In this document: in pieces, positions 35,010-43,808 of the stretch
Position numbering within the stretch: position 1 is the stretch's first letter
How the letters are laid out: every line of letters begins with the position of its first letter
Assembly: GCA_905480105.1 (NCBI GenBank)
Contig: CAJQPC010000068.1
Coordinates: 1-49,057 of the forward strand
DNA from: an uncultured bacterium
GTDB lineage: Bacteria > Myxococcota_A > UBA796 > CAJQPC01
Direction: 5' to 3'
DNA: 49,057 nucleotides
Notes under the pieces: model-generated
Database searches by the model: none
What the model saw: the letters and a program-made list of their open reading frames with translations, nothing else
What the model was told of the DNA's origin: nothing
Made by a program: the position numbers and the translations under genes

Positions 35010-36071
35010 TCACAGATGACTCCGAATCACGCGCTCGTGGGCCAGGATGTTTGGGCTGCACTCCTGGCAACGCTTGAGCGGCGTGCCCGCCTGCATTCCT
35101 TGGCGAACGGACTCCAAGAAAGGACTCTCGCGCCAGAGCTGCTCCAGGGACTGATCAGCCACCGACTCCCCTTCCCCAGCCAGCACGCAGCAGGGGCTGG
35201 TCTTTCCGTCGGCCTGGACCACCAGATAGTGCCAAGCCTTGAGACATGGGGCCCCCTTCAAACCGGGCTCCGGTCCAGCGGCGGGGGCAAGCTGTCCTCG
35301 CTGAGGCAGGGCGGCTTGGGTGTAGTGAGACAGCGTGGTCGCCAATCCGAGGGACTCCGCCCGGGCCAGAGCGACCCGCGCCACCTGAACCAACTCCTCT
35401 TGCTCCTGTGCGTCCAACTCCAGGGCCTTTTGCTCGGGGCGGTAGGCGATCAAGCCGTCCACATCCAAGCGAAAGCAGCCCAAGGCGTGGGCCAGGTCCA
35501 CCAGCTCGGGCAGCTGGCGAAAGTTCAGGTTGGTGAGCACTGTGTGGATGGCCAAACGCGGCGTGCTCTGACCGGCCTGCTCCCGGGCCACCCGGAGCCT
35601 ACAGAGGTTGTGGACCGACTTTCTAAATGCCCCGGCCTGGCCACGTAAGTCGTCGTGCACTTCGGCCGTTGCGCCGTCGATCGAGACGTGGATCTCATCC
35701 CACCCGCTCTCGATGAGCTGTGTGAGCAGCGACGCTGGCAGGATGGTCCCGTTGGTGGTGAGCACCCCTTCCATGCCCAGGTCTTTGACGCGCTGCATGA
35801 TCGCTGGAGTCAGGTCCCGAGCCACCAAGGGTTCTCCTCCACCTAAAATAAACACACGCTGTACGCCCATTTTCGCAGCTTCGCCGATCAACTCAAGGTG
35901 GCGCTGGAGAGGGAGTTCATCCTGGCGCGGCTGGTGCCGCTCGGTCGTGTCGCAGAAGCGGCAGTCCAAGTTGCACTTGAGCGTTGGGTAGAGCTCCAGG
36001 GTCATGGGTCCCTGGGGCCCCTGGTGCGCCCATTCACGGATGCGGGCGGCGATCGCGGCGGGGTCAGCCAT
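35010..36071 (-). CDS. radical SAM/SPASM protein
   Basis: ATG at 36071 (MADPAAIAARIREW) gives a normal N-terminus; the longer frame upstream runs through the divergent promoter. The 353-residue product has CNLDCRFC (Cys33, 37, 40), the FILGGGEPLVARDL loop, VLTTNGTILP and IHVSIDGATAEVHDDLRG. The C-terminus has a SPASM domain (GAPCLKAWHYLVVQADGKTS, PCCVLAG, then KRCQECSPN). SPASM enzymes mostly modify peptides, as in sactipeptides and PqqE, though some act on other substrates. First gene of the minus operon, 44 bases from the divergent lipoprotein gene at 36116. Confidence 0.93.
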   Translation of the reverse strand: MADPAAIAARIREWAHQGPQGPMTLELYPTLKCNLDCRFCDTTERHQPRQDELPLQRHLELIGEAAKMGVQRVFILGGGEPLVARDLTPAIMQRVKDLGMEGVLTTNGTILPASLLTQLIESGWDEIHVSIDGATAEVHDDLRGQAGAFRKSVHNLCRLRVAREQAGQSTPRLAIHTVLTNLNFRQLPELVDLAHALGCFRLDVDGLIAYRPEQKALELDAQEQEELVQVARVALARAESLGLATTLSHYTQAALPQRGQLAPAAGPEPGLKGAPCLKAWHYLVVQADGKTSPCCVLAGEGESVADQSLEQLWRESPFLESVRQGMQAGTPLKRCQECSPNILAHERVIRSHL

Positions 36072-36115
36072 GAGAGAGAGCGTAGCACGCAGGAGGAAGC
36101 TGGTATCATCCGCCC
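36072..36115. promoter_or_regulatory. short divergent promoter region of radical SAM operons
   Basis: Only 44 bases separate the divergent starts at 36071 and 36116, so the two operons probably share overlapping promoters and are expressed together. The plus-strand side has AGGAGGAAG about 20 bases before ATG 36116, which is far for a ribosome site. No clear operator is visible. Confidence 0.4.
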
Positions 36116-36547
36116 ATGATCCCCCTGATTCTCCTTGTGGCCTGCAGTGATGACGCCCTTCCCGTGGACTCCGGTTCCCTGGAGGTATCCACTTACTGCG
36201 ACAAACCCGTACAAGCCGACACAATCCAGGTAGAGGACGGCGACGGAGACCCGAGTTCCGGGGTGGTCTTGGGTCGCCTGCAAACCAGCGTGTCCACCAA
36301 TGTCAACGACCCTCAGTTCGTGAGCTTTGTGGACTACCTGGTCCAGAACCGAGACGTGGGCGGTGCCGCACAACGCGGACGCACCGACGTGGACGGTAAC
36401 TTCACCGAGCGCCTGGGCAACGGCAACTGGCGCATCAAGCTGGGCGGCTACCAGAGCGACTACTACTGCGCCACGGAGTTCGACTTTTCGGTGCAGGCAG
36501 GCAAGACCACGCGGGCATGCGTGGACATGGGCTGCGCGGTTCCGTGA
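36116..36547 (+). CDS. small lipoprotein with beta-sandwich fold, radical SAM operon
   Basis: The 143-residue protein starts MIPLILLVAC, a minimal lipoprotein signal with no basic residue, and no in-frame start precedes it. The mature domain has GRTDVDGNFTERLGNGNWRI, KLGGYQSDYYCATEFDFSVQ, then GKTTRACVDMGC. That is the pattern of a carboxypeptidase-regulatory or SpaA-like beta-sandwich with paired cysteines. It is the first gene of the plus operon, and its end overlaps the radical SAM/SPASM gene by four bases (GTGA). It is a candidate substrate or surface partner of the radical SAM enzymes. I do not recognise a family. Confidence 0.7.
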   Translation: MIPLILLVACSDDALPVDSGSLEVSTYCDKPVQADTIQVEDGDGDPSSGVVLGRLQTSVSTNVNDPQFVSFVDYLVQNRDVGGAAQRGRTDVDGNFTERLGNGNWRIKLGGYQSDYYCATEFDFSVQAGKTTRACVDMGCAVP

Positions 36548-37638
36548 CGGCGTTCTCTTCCGGTCAGCTCCCCGCAGCACTCTCCGGTAGCTACCTGGTC
36601 CTGGAGCTCAGCAACCGCTGCTCCCTGGCCTGTGTGCATTGCTCGGTCGCTGAAGGAGTGGCGCACCCTCACCACAAAGTGACCGGACGCTTGGACCCGC
36701 AGTTGGCCTACGCGCTGTTTGATGACTTGGCGCAGACACAGACGCGCTTTGACACCCTGATCCTGTTCTGGCTTGGGGAGCCCCTGCTGCACCCCCATTT
36801 TGGGCCCATCTACCGAGCCGCTCTCCGCGCCGCACAACAGCACGGCAGCTTTAACAAGGTGGAGGTGCACACCAACGCCACCCACTTGGACGCGCGACGA
36901 ATCCGGGGCGCCCTGAACGCGAGCCCGGTACCGCAGGTCTGGCACTTCTCCCTGGATGCGGCCTCTCAGGAGACCTACACGCCCATCAAGGGCAAAGACC
37001 GCTTTGATCTGGTCCAAGCCAACGTGGCCGACTTCATCGTGGCCCGAGCACAGCTGGCCGCCCCCTTCCCGCGCCCGGTCTTCCAGTTCATCGTGGGCTC
37101 CAACAATGTGCATGAGGTCGGCGCCTTTAGAGCCCACTGGGAGCGGGTCTGCAAACAGGCTGGCGTTCCTGTGCGCGCCGCCGCCCAGCATGTGCCCCCT
37201 GGCACTGACGCCGTGGTCTTCTTCCGGCAGCTGGACTGCCCCACCGCCGAGATGCAGGCCAGGGAGAACGCCGTATTTCGCCAAGCCATGGCCGAGCAGG
37301 GCTTGCCGCTCCCTCGCCAAGACAAGGCCCCCGTCCAAGTAGCTGCCGAAAACCTGTCGCCATGCTCTGGCTACTGGAAGTCCCCTGTGATTGGCTGGGA
37401 CGGGAAACTCACCGTGTGCACCCGGGACAACCGCCTGGAAAACAGCGTAGGGACCTTGGCTGAGAGCAGCTTTGGGGAGCTGTGGTACGGCGAGAAACTG
37501 CAGGAGCGCAGGGAGCGGGTGGCCCTGGGGGACTACAGCCTGACCCCACTCTGCACGACCTGTTTCATCCCCAAGAGCAGCAACCACAGCGACATCAACA
37601 CCGACGAGATCGCGGCCTTCAATAGGAAGAATTCATGA
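36544..37638 (+). CDS. radical SAM/SPASM enzyme
   Basis: GTG at 36544 overlaps the stop of the lipoprotein gene; an ATG at 36517 would lie well inside that gene. The 364-residue product has ELSNRCSLACVHCSVAEG (Cys26, 30, 33), a WLGEPLLHPHFGPIY loop and WHFSLDAASQETYTPIKGK. The SPASM domain follows as LSPCSGYWKSPVIGWDGKLT, VCTRDNRLENSVGTL and LCTTCFIPKS. It is the full-length version of what the split pair at 34226 and 31900 would form together; the three share WLGEP and LHTNA-like blocks. Its stop overlaps the next gene (ATGA). Confidence 0.93.
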   Translation: MTAFSSGQLPAALSGSYLVLELSNRCSLACVHCSVAEGVAHPHHKVTGRLDPQLAYALFDDLAQTQTRFDTLILFWLGEPLLHPHFGPIYRAALRAAQQHGSFNKVEVHTNATHLDARRIRGALNASPVPQVWHFSLDAASQETYTPIKGKDRFDLVQANVADFIVARAQLAAPFPRPVFQFIVGSNNVHEVGAFRAHWERVCKQAGVPVRAAAQHVPPGTDAVVFFRQLDCPTAEMQARENAVFRQAMAEQGLPLPRQDKAPVQVAAENLSPCSGYWKSPVIGWDGKLTVCTRDNRLENSVGTLAESSFGELWYGEKLQERRERVALGDYSLTPLCTTCFIPKSSNHSDINTDEIAAFNRKNS

Positions 37639-38654
37639 GTGCGCTGCGTCCCGGTGCAAGCCGACTCATCAACCGCGGCTTGGACGAGCTCAAGCTGCGA
37701 CGAGCCCCTGGCCGGCCCACCCAGATCCACCTCTCGGTCACCGACCGCTGCTTTCTGCCGTGCCTGCACTGCGACATCTGGAAGAACACGGACAAGGACC
37801 TGCCCACGCACATCTGGACCACCACACTGGACCGCATGGCCGAGTGGGTTGGACCGGCCAGCGTAAACTTCGTGGGTGGAGAACCCCTGCTGCGCAAGGA
37901 CCTGGAGCTGCTCATGACCCACGCCGTGCGCTTGGGGAACGAGGTCACCTTCAACACCAACGCCTGGCTGTTGACGGAAAAAAGGGCAGCCAGCATCGCC
38001 CAGACAGGAGCGTCCGTCTGCTACATCAGCATGGACGGGTTCACGGCCAAGACCGTAGACCACAGCCGAGGCCGGGTTGGCTCCCATGAAAAGTGCATGG
38101 AGGCCTTTGATCTCATCGACCGGCACGCCTCCCCGCGGGTGGTGGTGACCTGCATCTTGAACAAAGAAAACGCAGAGGAGATTCCAGCCCTTCTGCGCTT
38201 TGTTCAAGAGCGCGGCTATCAGCTGGTGGTGCAGCCGCTCTACCAAAACTTCGGCAACAACACATATGACCCAGACTGGTACAAGAGCAGCGTGCTCTGG
38301 CCCACCGACCTGGGGCCCATCGACGCTGCACTGGACCTACTCATCGAGGAGCGCCGCCGCGGTGGCCCGGTGTGCAACGCGGTCGGCCAGCTCGAGACGA
38401 TGCGCGGCTACTTTCGAGACCCGGTCACCTTCAATGGGCTGACCTGCAAAGCCGGCCACAGCGACATTAGCTTTGACCCCCAAGGCAATGTGCGGCTCTG
38501 CTACTTCCTGGAGCCGGTCGCGACGGTCTTTGACATGAGCCCGCTGGCGGTGGTCTGGGACGCGCCCAAGACGCTAAGGCGAAGGTGGGAAGTGAGCCGG
38601 TGTGAGCGCAGCTGCAACCTGCTGAACTGTAACTTTGATCGGGCGGATCTCTAA
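37635..38654 (+). CDS. radical SAM/SPASM enzyme, second of plus operon
   Basis: This 339-residue protein starts MSALRPGASRLINRGLDEL and has SVTDRCFLPCLHCDIWKN (Cys39, 43, 46), FVGGEPLLRKDLELL, TFNTNAWLLT and CYISMDGFTAKTVDHSRG. A SPASM-like end reads FNGLTCKAGHSDISFDPQGN, VRLCYF and then CERSCNLLNCNFDR. Those last cysteines could hold one or two extra clusters. It overlaps the upstream enzyme gene by four bases. A plus-strand terminator after its stop is not seen; the next gene converges 45 bases later. Confidence 0.92.
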   Translation: MSALRPGASRLINRGLDELKLRRAPGRPTQIHLSVTDRCFLPCLHCDIWKNTDKDLPTHIWTTTLDRMAEWVGPASVNFVGGEPLLRKDLELLMTHAVRLGNEVTFNTNAWLLTEKRAASIAQTGASVCYISMDGFTAKTVDHSRGRVGSHEKCMEAFDLIDRHASPRVVVTCILNKENAEEIPALLRFVQERGYQLVVQPLYQNFGNNTYDPDWYKSSVLWPTDLGPIDAALDLLIEERRRGGPVCNAVGQLETMRGYFRDPVTFNGLTCKAGHSDISFDPQGNVRLCYFLEPVATVFDMSPLAVVWDAPKTLRRRWEVSRCERSCNLLNCNFDRADL

Positions 38655-38699
38655 GAACAGAGTGTGTCTCGTGGTTGTCCCATTCTGCGCTGAGTCCAC

Positions 38700-39347
38700 T
38701 CACTCCGGCTCCGGCAAGAACTGTGCAATGTACTCGCCAATGACCCTAGCCCCCAGCTCCGATGGGTGCACTTGGTCTTCTTCGAAGTAGTCCAGGTTGG
38801 TGGGTGAAATCACGTCCCCGGCATCCACAAAGCTCAGGTCGCTCTCCTCTTCAGCGAGCAGCTTCACCCGACGGCTCTGCTCGTGCATGAGCTCCCTGCA
38901 TTCATCAAAGCCATGTTCCGCCCCATCCGGAGGCTCGGGGTACGCCATGAAGACCACAGGTGTGCCCTGCTGAATGGTGTCCTGAATAAGATCGACCAAG
39001 ACACCCGAGTCTGCGTTCGGGCTGATTACGCCGTCTAAGACCGCGTCGCACGCCCCACAGCTGCACTGGTCGTTCACGTCATTTCCGCCGCCGTTCAGCA
39101 GCAACACCTGCCAGTCGCCGACTACCCATTGGCTTGGGATGGCGTATTCTTCCGAGCTCAGCTGTGCGCCGCTTATGGCGGCGTTGTAGACCACGTGACC
39201 GCTGCGTGCTGCTGCAACGTCAGGGATATCCGAACCCTCGTGGTAGTCGAAGTAGCTGTCGCCCATGGCGAGCATGGTCGCGTCTTCGGGGATCTCTGGT
39301 TCGCAGGCGCTGAAAAGGAAGAGAGGCGAGAGTCGAAGCAAAATCAT
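38700..39347 (-). CDS. SGNH-hydrolase-type lipoprotein
   Basis: ATG at 39347 gives a lipobox MILLRLSPLFLFSAC; the longer upstream frame lacks it. The 215-residue product has the SGNH blocks: LAMGDSYFDYHEG (catalytic Ser), NAAISGA, LLLNGGGNDVNDQ (Asn) and FEEDQVHPSELG (Asp-x-x-His). SGNH enzymes remove acyl groups from polysaccharides, lipids or peptidoglycan. The mature protein should be on the cell surface. A CSCGACDAV motif is an unusual extra. One copy of the dispersed 35-bp repeat lies 75 bases upstream. Confidence 0.85.
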   Translation of the reverse strand: MILLRLSPLFLFSACEPEIPEDATMLAMGDSYFDYHEGSDIPDVAAARSGHVVYNAAISGAQLSSEEYAIPSQWVVGDWQVLLLNGGGNDVNDQCSCGACDAVLDGVISPNADSGVLVDLIQDTIQQGTPVVFMAYPEPPDGAEHGFDECRELMHEQSRRVKLLAEEESDLSFVDAGDVISPTNLDYFEEDQVHPSELGARVIGEYIAQFLPEPE

Positions 39348-39421
39348 GAACGGGCCTGTATTGAGGGCACGCAATATTAGCGCACATCCGGAGCCCATGT
39401 ACAGACTGTGGATTCTTCCGG

Positions 39422-39456
39422 CTGGGCGTTTGGCGCTTGGGCGCCAGCGGGGCCAA
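39422..39456 (+). repeat. dispersed intergenic repeat, copy A
   Basis: This 35-base unit matches the copy at 43968-44002 at 31 of 35 positions by eye. It contains GGCGC-TTGG-GCGCC, a stem-loop. It lies between the lipoprotein gene stop at 39540 and the SGNH gene start at 39347, on the upstream side of a minus-strand lipoprotein gene. Confidence 0.7.
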
Positions 39457-39539
39457 CAGCAGACTCGATGGGGGAGAATTCGGGGTATTGCGTGCCGTCC
39501 ATTTGGGTTCATTTCAGACCAGTCGGGATGATTCTCGCT

Positions 39540-40598
39540 CTATGGATTCTCTAATCCAAGACAAGGCGCATTTCGCCAATATATATTTGTGGCGTCGTCT
39601 GAATTGAACATCCCATATCCATCCGCGGTACAGATGTATGTGCCTGTGACAAGTTGGGCGATATCTCGAACCGGACTGTTCACGTGCTCTAAAGCCACCC
39701 AGTTTTGACCGTCCCGCCCTACAATCTGACCTGTCAGATGCATCCCCTCATTCCACACATACCCCACTGCGATGGTCCCTGCCTCATTGCTTGCACCCCA
39801 ACACCACTGTGTTTCCATCGCTTCTGTGTTTAAAAATGCGTTGATCTCCTCCATCTCCGACGCTTCTGCTTTGGGCTCACAGCTTGAGTCAAATTGGCTT
39901 TTATGGTTATTCACCCGCCTTTGCGTGTCGCGGTCAGCAGCAGGACACTCCGGTTCTACTCCATCCGAAGGCTCTAGGGTGAAGGTCTCCCCTGTTGGTT
40001 TCCACTGACCATCGTTAAAGACGCTCTCTTGGCAAAAGAGCAGGGGCAACCCTCGGGTTGCCTCAAACTCTTCTGCCATTAAAACATCTTCTTCCTGAGA
40101 GGGTTCTACCTCATAAACAACAGTAGGAAGACCCCCTTTCCAGGCCGCATTGCCGTAGCTTGGCCCCGATTCGGAGTTCAATAATTGGGTGGTCTGTTCA
40201 GCCACATTCACCAGCCAAAATCCATTGGCGTCGATAATAATCTTGCTTTCGTCCTCTGTAAAAGCCATTGACCAAGTGGATGGACAAGCAACAGGAAGTG
40301 CCACAATGTCTTCAAAAACGCGTCCCGTTCCGACGTCATAGCGCCGAAAAATACAGGTGTCTTTTCCGGAGGAAAAGGTGCCAATCCCTCGATTATAAAC
40401 GGCCTCTCCCAGTGCGACCCGTTGCTCTTCTGGTTGCGAGACCACGGACGCTTCTTGGCTGGCACCCGCTTCGACGACGCCTGCGCTTTGGGGCATAGAC
40501 TCGGCTGCATCAGGTTGCTTTTTTACACCACAACCCACGGTGGCGCACGTCAGTGAGACACACACTAGGTACTGGAGATGTTCTTTTGAGAGGTTCAC
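39540..40598 (-). CDS. lipoprotein of unknown function, AT-richer than neighbours
   Basis: GTG at 40598 (GGAG five or six bases upstream) gives a signal with CATVGC as lipobox. The 352-residue product has no family I recognise. It contains IFRRYDVGTGRVFEDIVAL, a KIIIDANGFWLVNVAEQT strand pair like a beta-propeller blade, and nine or more cysteines. The base composition is visibly lower in GC than the genes around it, as for a transferred gene. It is divergent from the DUF4832-like gene at 40853. Confidence 0.65.
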   Translation of the reverse strand: MNLSKEHLQYLVCVSLTCATVGCGVKKQPDAAESMPQSAGVVEAGASQEASVVSQPEEQRVALGEAVYNRGIGTFSSGKDTCIFRRYDVGTGRVFEDIVALPVACPSTWSMAFTEDESKIIIDANGFWLVNVAEQTTQLLNSESGPSYGNAAWKGGLPTVVYEVEPSQEEDVLMAEEFEATRGLPLLFCQESVFNDGQWKPTGETFTLEPSDGVEPECPAADRDTQRRVNNHKSQFDSSCEPKAEASEMEEINAFLNTEAMETQWCWGASNEAGTIAVGYVWNEGMHLTGQIVGRDGQNWVALEHVNSPVRDIAQLVTGTYICTADGYGMFNSDDATNIYWRNAPCLGLENP

Positions 40599-40852
40599 TA
40601 CTGCTCCGAATTGCGAATCGCAAGCCTACCATGCACCTGCATTTCTTTTATCTCGGACTTGGGTGAAACCATTTGTCCCTGTGCCACATTGAGTGCCCAG
40701 CCATGTAGTCTACATCCGTGATGAATGCAGCCAGATCGCTTGGGTGCGTCTGGGAACTCACTGGACTACTTTGCATGGACAGCGCACAATGCGCCCAAGG
40801 GTCATGCGGGACCCTGTTTGAGATGACTTGAACCGAAAGGCCAAAGCCCCCC
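40599..40852. promoter_or_regulatory. divergent intergenic region with TTGCGA palindrome
   Basis: This 254-base space lies between the divergent lipoprotein genes. A perfect palindrome, TTGCGA-A-TCGCAA, sits at 40611-40623, 13 bases before the minus-strand start, a position suited to a repressor. I see no coding sequence in the rest. Confidence 0.4.
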
Positions 40853-42364
40853 ATGAGACTCCTGAGCCTGCACATCGTCCTACTCCTCGGCGCCTGTGTG
40901 GCTGAGGATGGATCGACCACCGACCCGCCATCCACACCGCCAGGCCAGGCTACGCCATCGGGCCCGGGGCCATGGGTAGCATCGAGCGCGACAGCAACAG
41001 AGGAACGGCTCGGCACCTATGATCGCTCCATCACGGCCGGCAATCCCCTCAAAGGCTTTTTGACGAGCTACCAATGGTCCATTCCAGATGAGCGGCTTCC
41101 CCACAGTTTAGAGTTCCTATACTTGCCCATCTCATCGGTACTCAAAGAACCGTATGTAACCGACTTTGAAACCGGACTGGAGCCGTATCTCCAGGAATCG
41201 GAATCACGCGGCAACCATCTGGTAGTCCGGTTTTATTTGGACTACCCGGGGCTGGAGACTGGACTCCCCGAATGGTTGTATAATCAACTTGATTGCTCTG
41301 AGTACAGCGACTATGGTGGCGGCTGTAGCCCCGATTACACCGATCCCCTGCTCCAGTCCACTCTGCTTGAGTTCATTGCGGCCTTGGGTGCCGGCTACGA
41401 CGGAGACAACCGCTTGGGGTTTGTCCAAATGGGCTTGCTTGGATTTTGGGGCGAGTGGCACACTTACCCCCATGTGGAATGGTTTGCATCGGGCACCTTT
41501 CAGCAACAGATAATCTCTGCCTTTGATCAAGCCTTTGACCAGACGCATGTTCTGCTGCGCTACCCACTCCACGACAGTTCCGAGCGGCGTATCGGGTACC
41601 ATGACGACTCGTTTGCCTATGCGACCCTGGGGGACATTGAATGGTTTTTCTACCCCAAGATGGTTGCGGCTCAAGCGCAAGACCGATGGCAGGAGGCTCC
41701 TGTTGGAGGCGAGGTCTATCCGGCACTACAAGACAGCTTGTTTTCGGCTGACTATACGGTGGACACCTACAGTCAGGATTTTGGTGAATGCGTTTCCCAG
41801 ACCCACACCTCTTGGATGATCAACAACGCTGCGTTTCGTATCGACAACGGCTACGAAGGGAGCCAACTAGAGGGTGCTCAGGCCGCGTCGCTGGCGATGG
41901 GCTACGAGCTGACCGTGCCTCGCTTTGCGTTGACCGCGTCGGGCCTTGAAGCAGGCACCATCGACATTGAGTTTTTGGTCGAAGTCAGCAATACCGGGGT
42001 CGCACCCTTCTACTATCCCCTGACCCTTCACCTGGGCGACGGCGTAGACAAAATTCAGGTTCTGTCTGATGACCTACACACCCTACAGCCCGGTGAAACG
42101 CGCACACTCAGTCTCACCATCCAGGACGTCGATCCCAAGGTGTTGAACGACAGTTACAGCTTGTCACTCAGTTCGCCCATTTTGCTTGGCGAGCAAGTCA
42201 TCCGTTTTGCCGATCAGGGCGACCAAGCAGGTGTGATCTCCTTAAATCCAAGCATGGGGTGTGCATTCGAAGACGCCGTGCTCGACGTTGGTGAACTCCG
42301 CGGCGACTGCTTTTGCGATGTCGATGGACAGTGGGTCAACGGCCAAGCCGAAGCCTGCGACTGA
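40853..42364 (+). CDS. DUF4832/DUF4874-like surface lipoprotein
   Basis: ATG at 40853 gives lipobox LHIVLLLGAC. The 503-residue protein then has a Thr/Pro-rich linker and the DUF4874-type start ITAGNPLKGFLTSYQW. Next come FLYLPISSV, LVVRFYLDYPGLETGLPEWL and the DUF4832-type LGFVQMGLLGFWGEWHTYPH followed by LLRYPL. The fold is TIM-barrel-like and related to glycoside hydrolases, but the substrate is unknown. A C-terminal beta-sandwich (IEFLVEVSNTGVAPFYYPLT) ends with CFCDVDGQW and a Cys-rich tail. It probably acts on or binds surface glycans. Confidence 0.82.
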   Translation: MRLLSLHIVLLLGACVAEDGSTTDPPSTPPGQATPSGPGPWVASSATATEERLGTYDRSITAGNPLKGFLTSYQWSIPDERLPHSLEFLYLPISSVLKEPYVTDFETGLEPYLQESESRGNHLVVRFYLDYPGLETGLPEWLYNQLDCSEYSDYGGGCSPDYTDPLLQSTLLEFIAALGAGYDGDNRLGFVQMGLLGFWGEWHTYPHVEWFASGTFQQQIISAFDQAFDQTHVLLRYPLHDSSERRIGYHDDSFAYATLGDIEWFFYPKMVAAQAQDRWQEAPVGGEVYPALQDSLFSADYTVDTYSQDFGECVSQTHTSWMINNAAFRIDNGYEGSQLEGAQAASLAMGYELTVPRFALTASGLEAGTIDIEFLVEVSNTGVAPFYYPLTLHLGDGVDKIQVLSDDLHTLQPGETRTLSLTIQDVDPKVLNDSYSLSLSSPILLGEQVIRFADQGDQAGVISLNPSMGCAFEDAVLDVGELRGDCFCDVDGQWVNGQAEACD

Positions 42365-42548
42365 CTCGTTTCTGCGAATCCAACCACAGCCCGCACTGTC
42401 TACAATCTGTATGAGGGCATCGGAACGGCCGTTCGTGCCTGCTCTCCCCAACCGCAGCGCACAGTGGTCAGCGCTTTTAAATCTCAATCCAGGCGTTTCC
42501 TTGGCCGTACATGGCGCCGTCCACCCCTGCGGCATCGAGGGTCCTCTA

Positions 42549-43808
42549 CTACAGCTGGGCGTCCATCCACGCGGTCCGCTGCTGCAGCCAATCGCGGAGA
42601 TAGGCCACCTCCTCCTCGTGGGATGTCCGGTCCTCTGCGCCGCCGTCGTTGGGCCAGACGTACTCCCCGAGCACGGGCCATCGCTCGAAGTTGGCGTCTA
42701 CCGCAGGCCGCACCGTGGAGACGGCCTCGGTGATTCGGTCGTTGATCGCCGCGTCGGAGAGCGCGCCAGCGCGGTGGATTCGCCAGCGCTCCGCACGAAG
42801 CGCGATGAACGCGGGGTCGTCGAGCAGAGCGTCATACCAACAGAACCCGTTGGGGTTGTCCGCGGGAAATTCCGGGTTGTCGTAGTGCCAGCCCTCTGGT
42901 TCCCATGCCCGAAAGTAGTCGGCGTTGCCGAGCGCGCCGTTGTAGTCCCAGACAGGCCCCATTCCCAGGCGGTCATCCTTGGAGAGGGTGATCCAGGTGC
43001 TGAGGACGTACGCGTCGACATTGCGGCCCAACTCTGCAATCAGCATGTGGTCGACGAAGGACGCCAGGTCGACCTGGCTGGTGTCGCCAGCCAAAAGGGC
43101 CCTCTCCACGGCGTCGAGTCGCGGAAGGATGCCGTCCGGGCTGTCGGGCCACTTGACCTCCACCACATCGCCGCACTGCGCCGTCTCGATGAAGCCCTCG
43201 CCACCCTCGACCCAGTCGCGCCGCATTAGGGCTGCACCGTCCGGCAGATCGACGCGGTCGGGTCCGCGCTTGATCTTCTCCATCAACACGTAGGCACCCC
43301 GGTATTCGCCGTTGAGCTCAAGCTCGACGAAGCGGGTCCGAGCGGCGTACCGGCCAATGTCCCGGCTCAGCGTGTACGTCAGGTGGTTCCGGATCAGCGT
43401 TTTGTCGGAGAACGGCCCCTGGAGCACCCAGTCTTCCTCGGCTGGCAACCCCAACAGGGCCACGTCCTCGTCTTCGTCGCTGCTGCTCCAGGTCTCGAGT
43501 GCATAGGACTTCTTCTCGAACTGCGAGGAGCTGTTCCCTCGGACGTGGATCCCTGCCCGTCCGAGATGAACGGTTCCGTCAGCCGCTGTGACCTCGATGT
43601 CAGAGGCCAGCCACTCCCGGCTCCCCGGGTCGTCGTCTGGGTTCATGCCGCCGTCTACCGTGACGCGAACCCGGCCGACCCCAGGAAGCGGGCCCTCGTC
43701 CGTGCTGGGCGAGGCGGTGTCGTCTGCCGTGCAACCCAACGCGGTGCCAAGACAGCCCAGGCCCAGGAACCCCAGAAACCAGACCGTGAAGAAACCGTGA
43801 CGGGACAT
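42549..43808 (-). CDS. CotH kinase family lipoprotein
   Basis: The 419-residue protein starts with a long signal (FFTVWFLGFLGLGCLGTALGC) and a Ser/Thr-rich linker. The CotH domain has HVRGNSSSQFEKKSYALETW, EEDWVLQGPFSDKTLIRNHL, LELNGEYRGAYVLMEKIKRG and WDYNGALGNADYFRAWE. CotH-type proteins are atypical kinases that phosphorylate spore-coat or surface proteins. In myxobacteria, related lipoproteins lie on the outer membrane. The DYNGALGN aspartate is probably catalytic. It converges with the DUF4832-like gene. Confidence 0.9.
   Translation of the reverse strand: MSRHGFFTVWFLGFLGLGCLGTALGCTADDTASPSTDEGPLPGVGRVRVTVDGGMNPDDDPGSREWLASDIEVTAADGTVHLGRAGIHVRGNSSSQFEKKSYALETWSSSDEDEDVALLGLPAEEDWVLQGPFSDKTLIRNHLTYTLSRDIGRYAARTRFVELELNGEYRGAYVLMEKIKRGPDRVDLPDGAALMRRDWVEGGEGFIETAQCGDVVEVKWPDSPDGILPRLDAVERALLAGDTSQVDLASFVDHMLIAELGRNVDAYVLSTWITLSKDDRLGMGPVWDYNGALGNADYFRAWEPEGWHYDNPEFPADNPNGFCWYDALLDDPAFIALRAERWRIHRAGALSDAAINDRITEAVSTVRPAVDANFERWPVLGEYVWPNDGGAEDRTSHEEEVAYLRDWLQQRTAWMDAQL

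Noticed and set aside
36072..36115. RiPP precursor peptide next to the radical SAM genes
   Set aside because: The divergent gap is only 44 bases, and no short Cys-rich or repeat-rich frame with a ribosome site is seen in the other gaps of the cluster.
42365..42548. A possible small gene in the convergent gap between the DUF4832-like and CotH genes
   Set aside because: No frame has a ribosome site and protein-like composition. It appears to be ordinary spacer.
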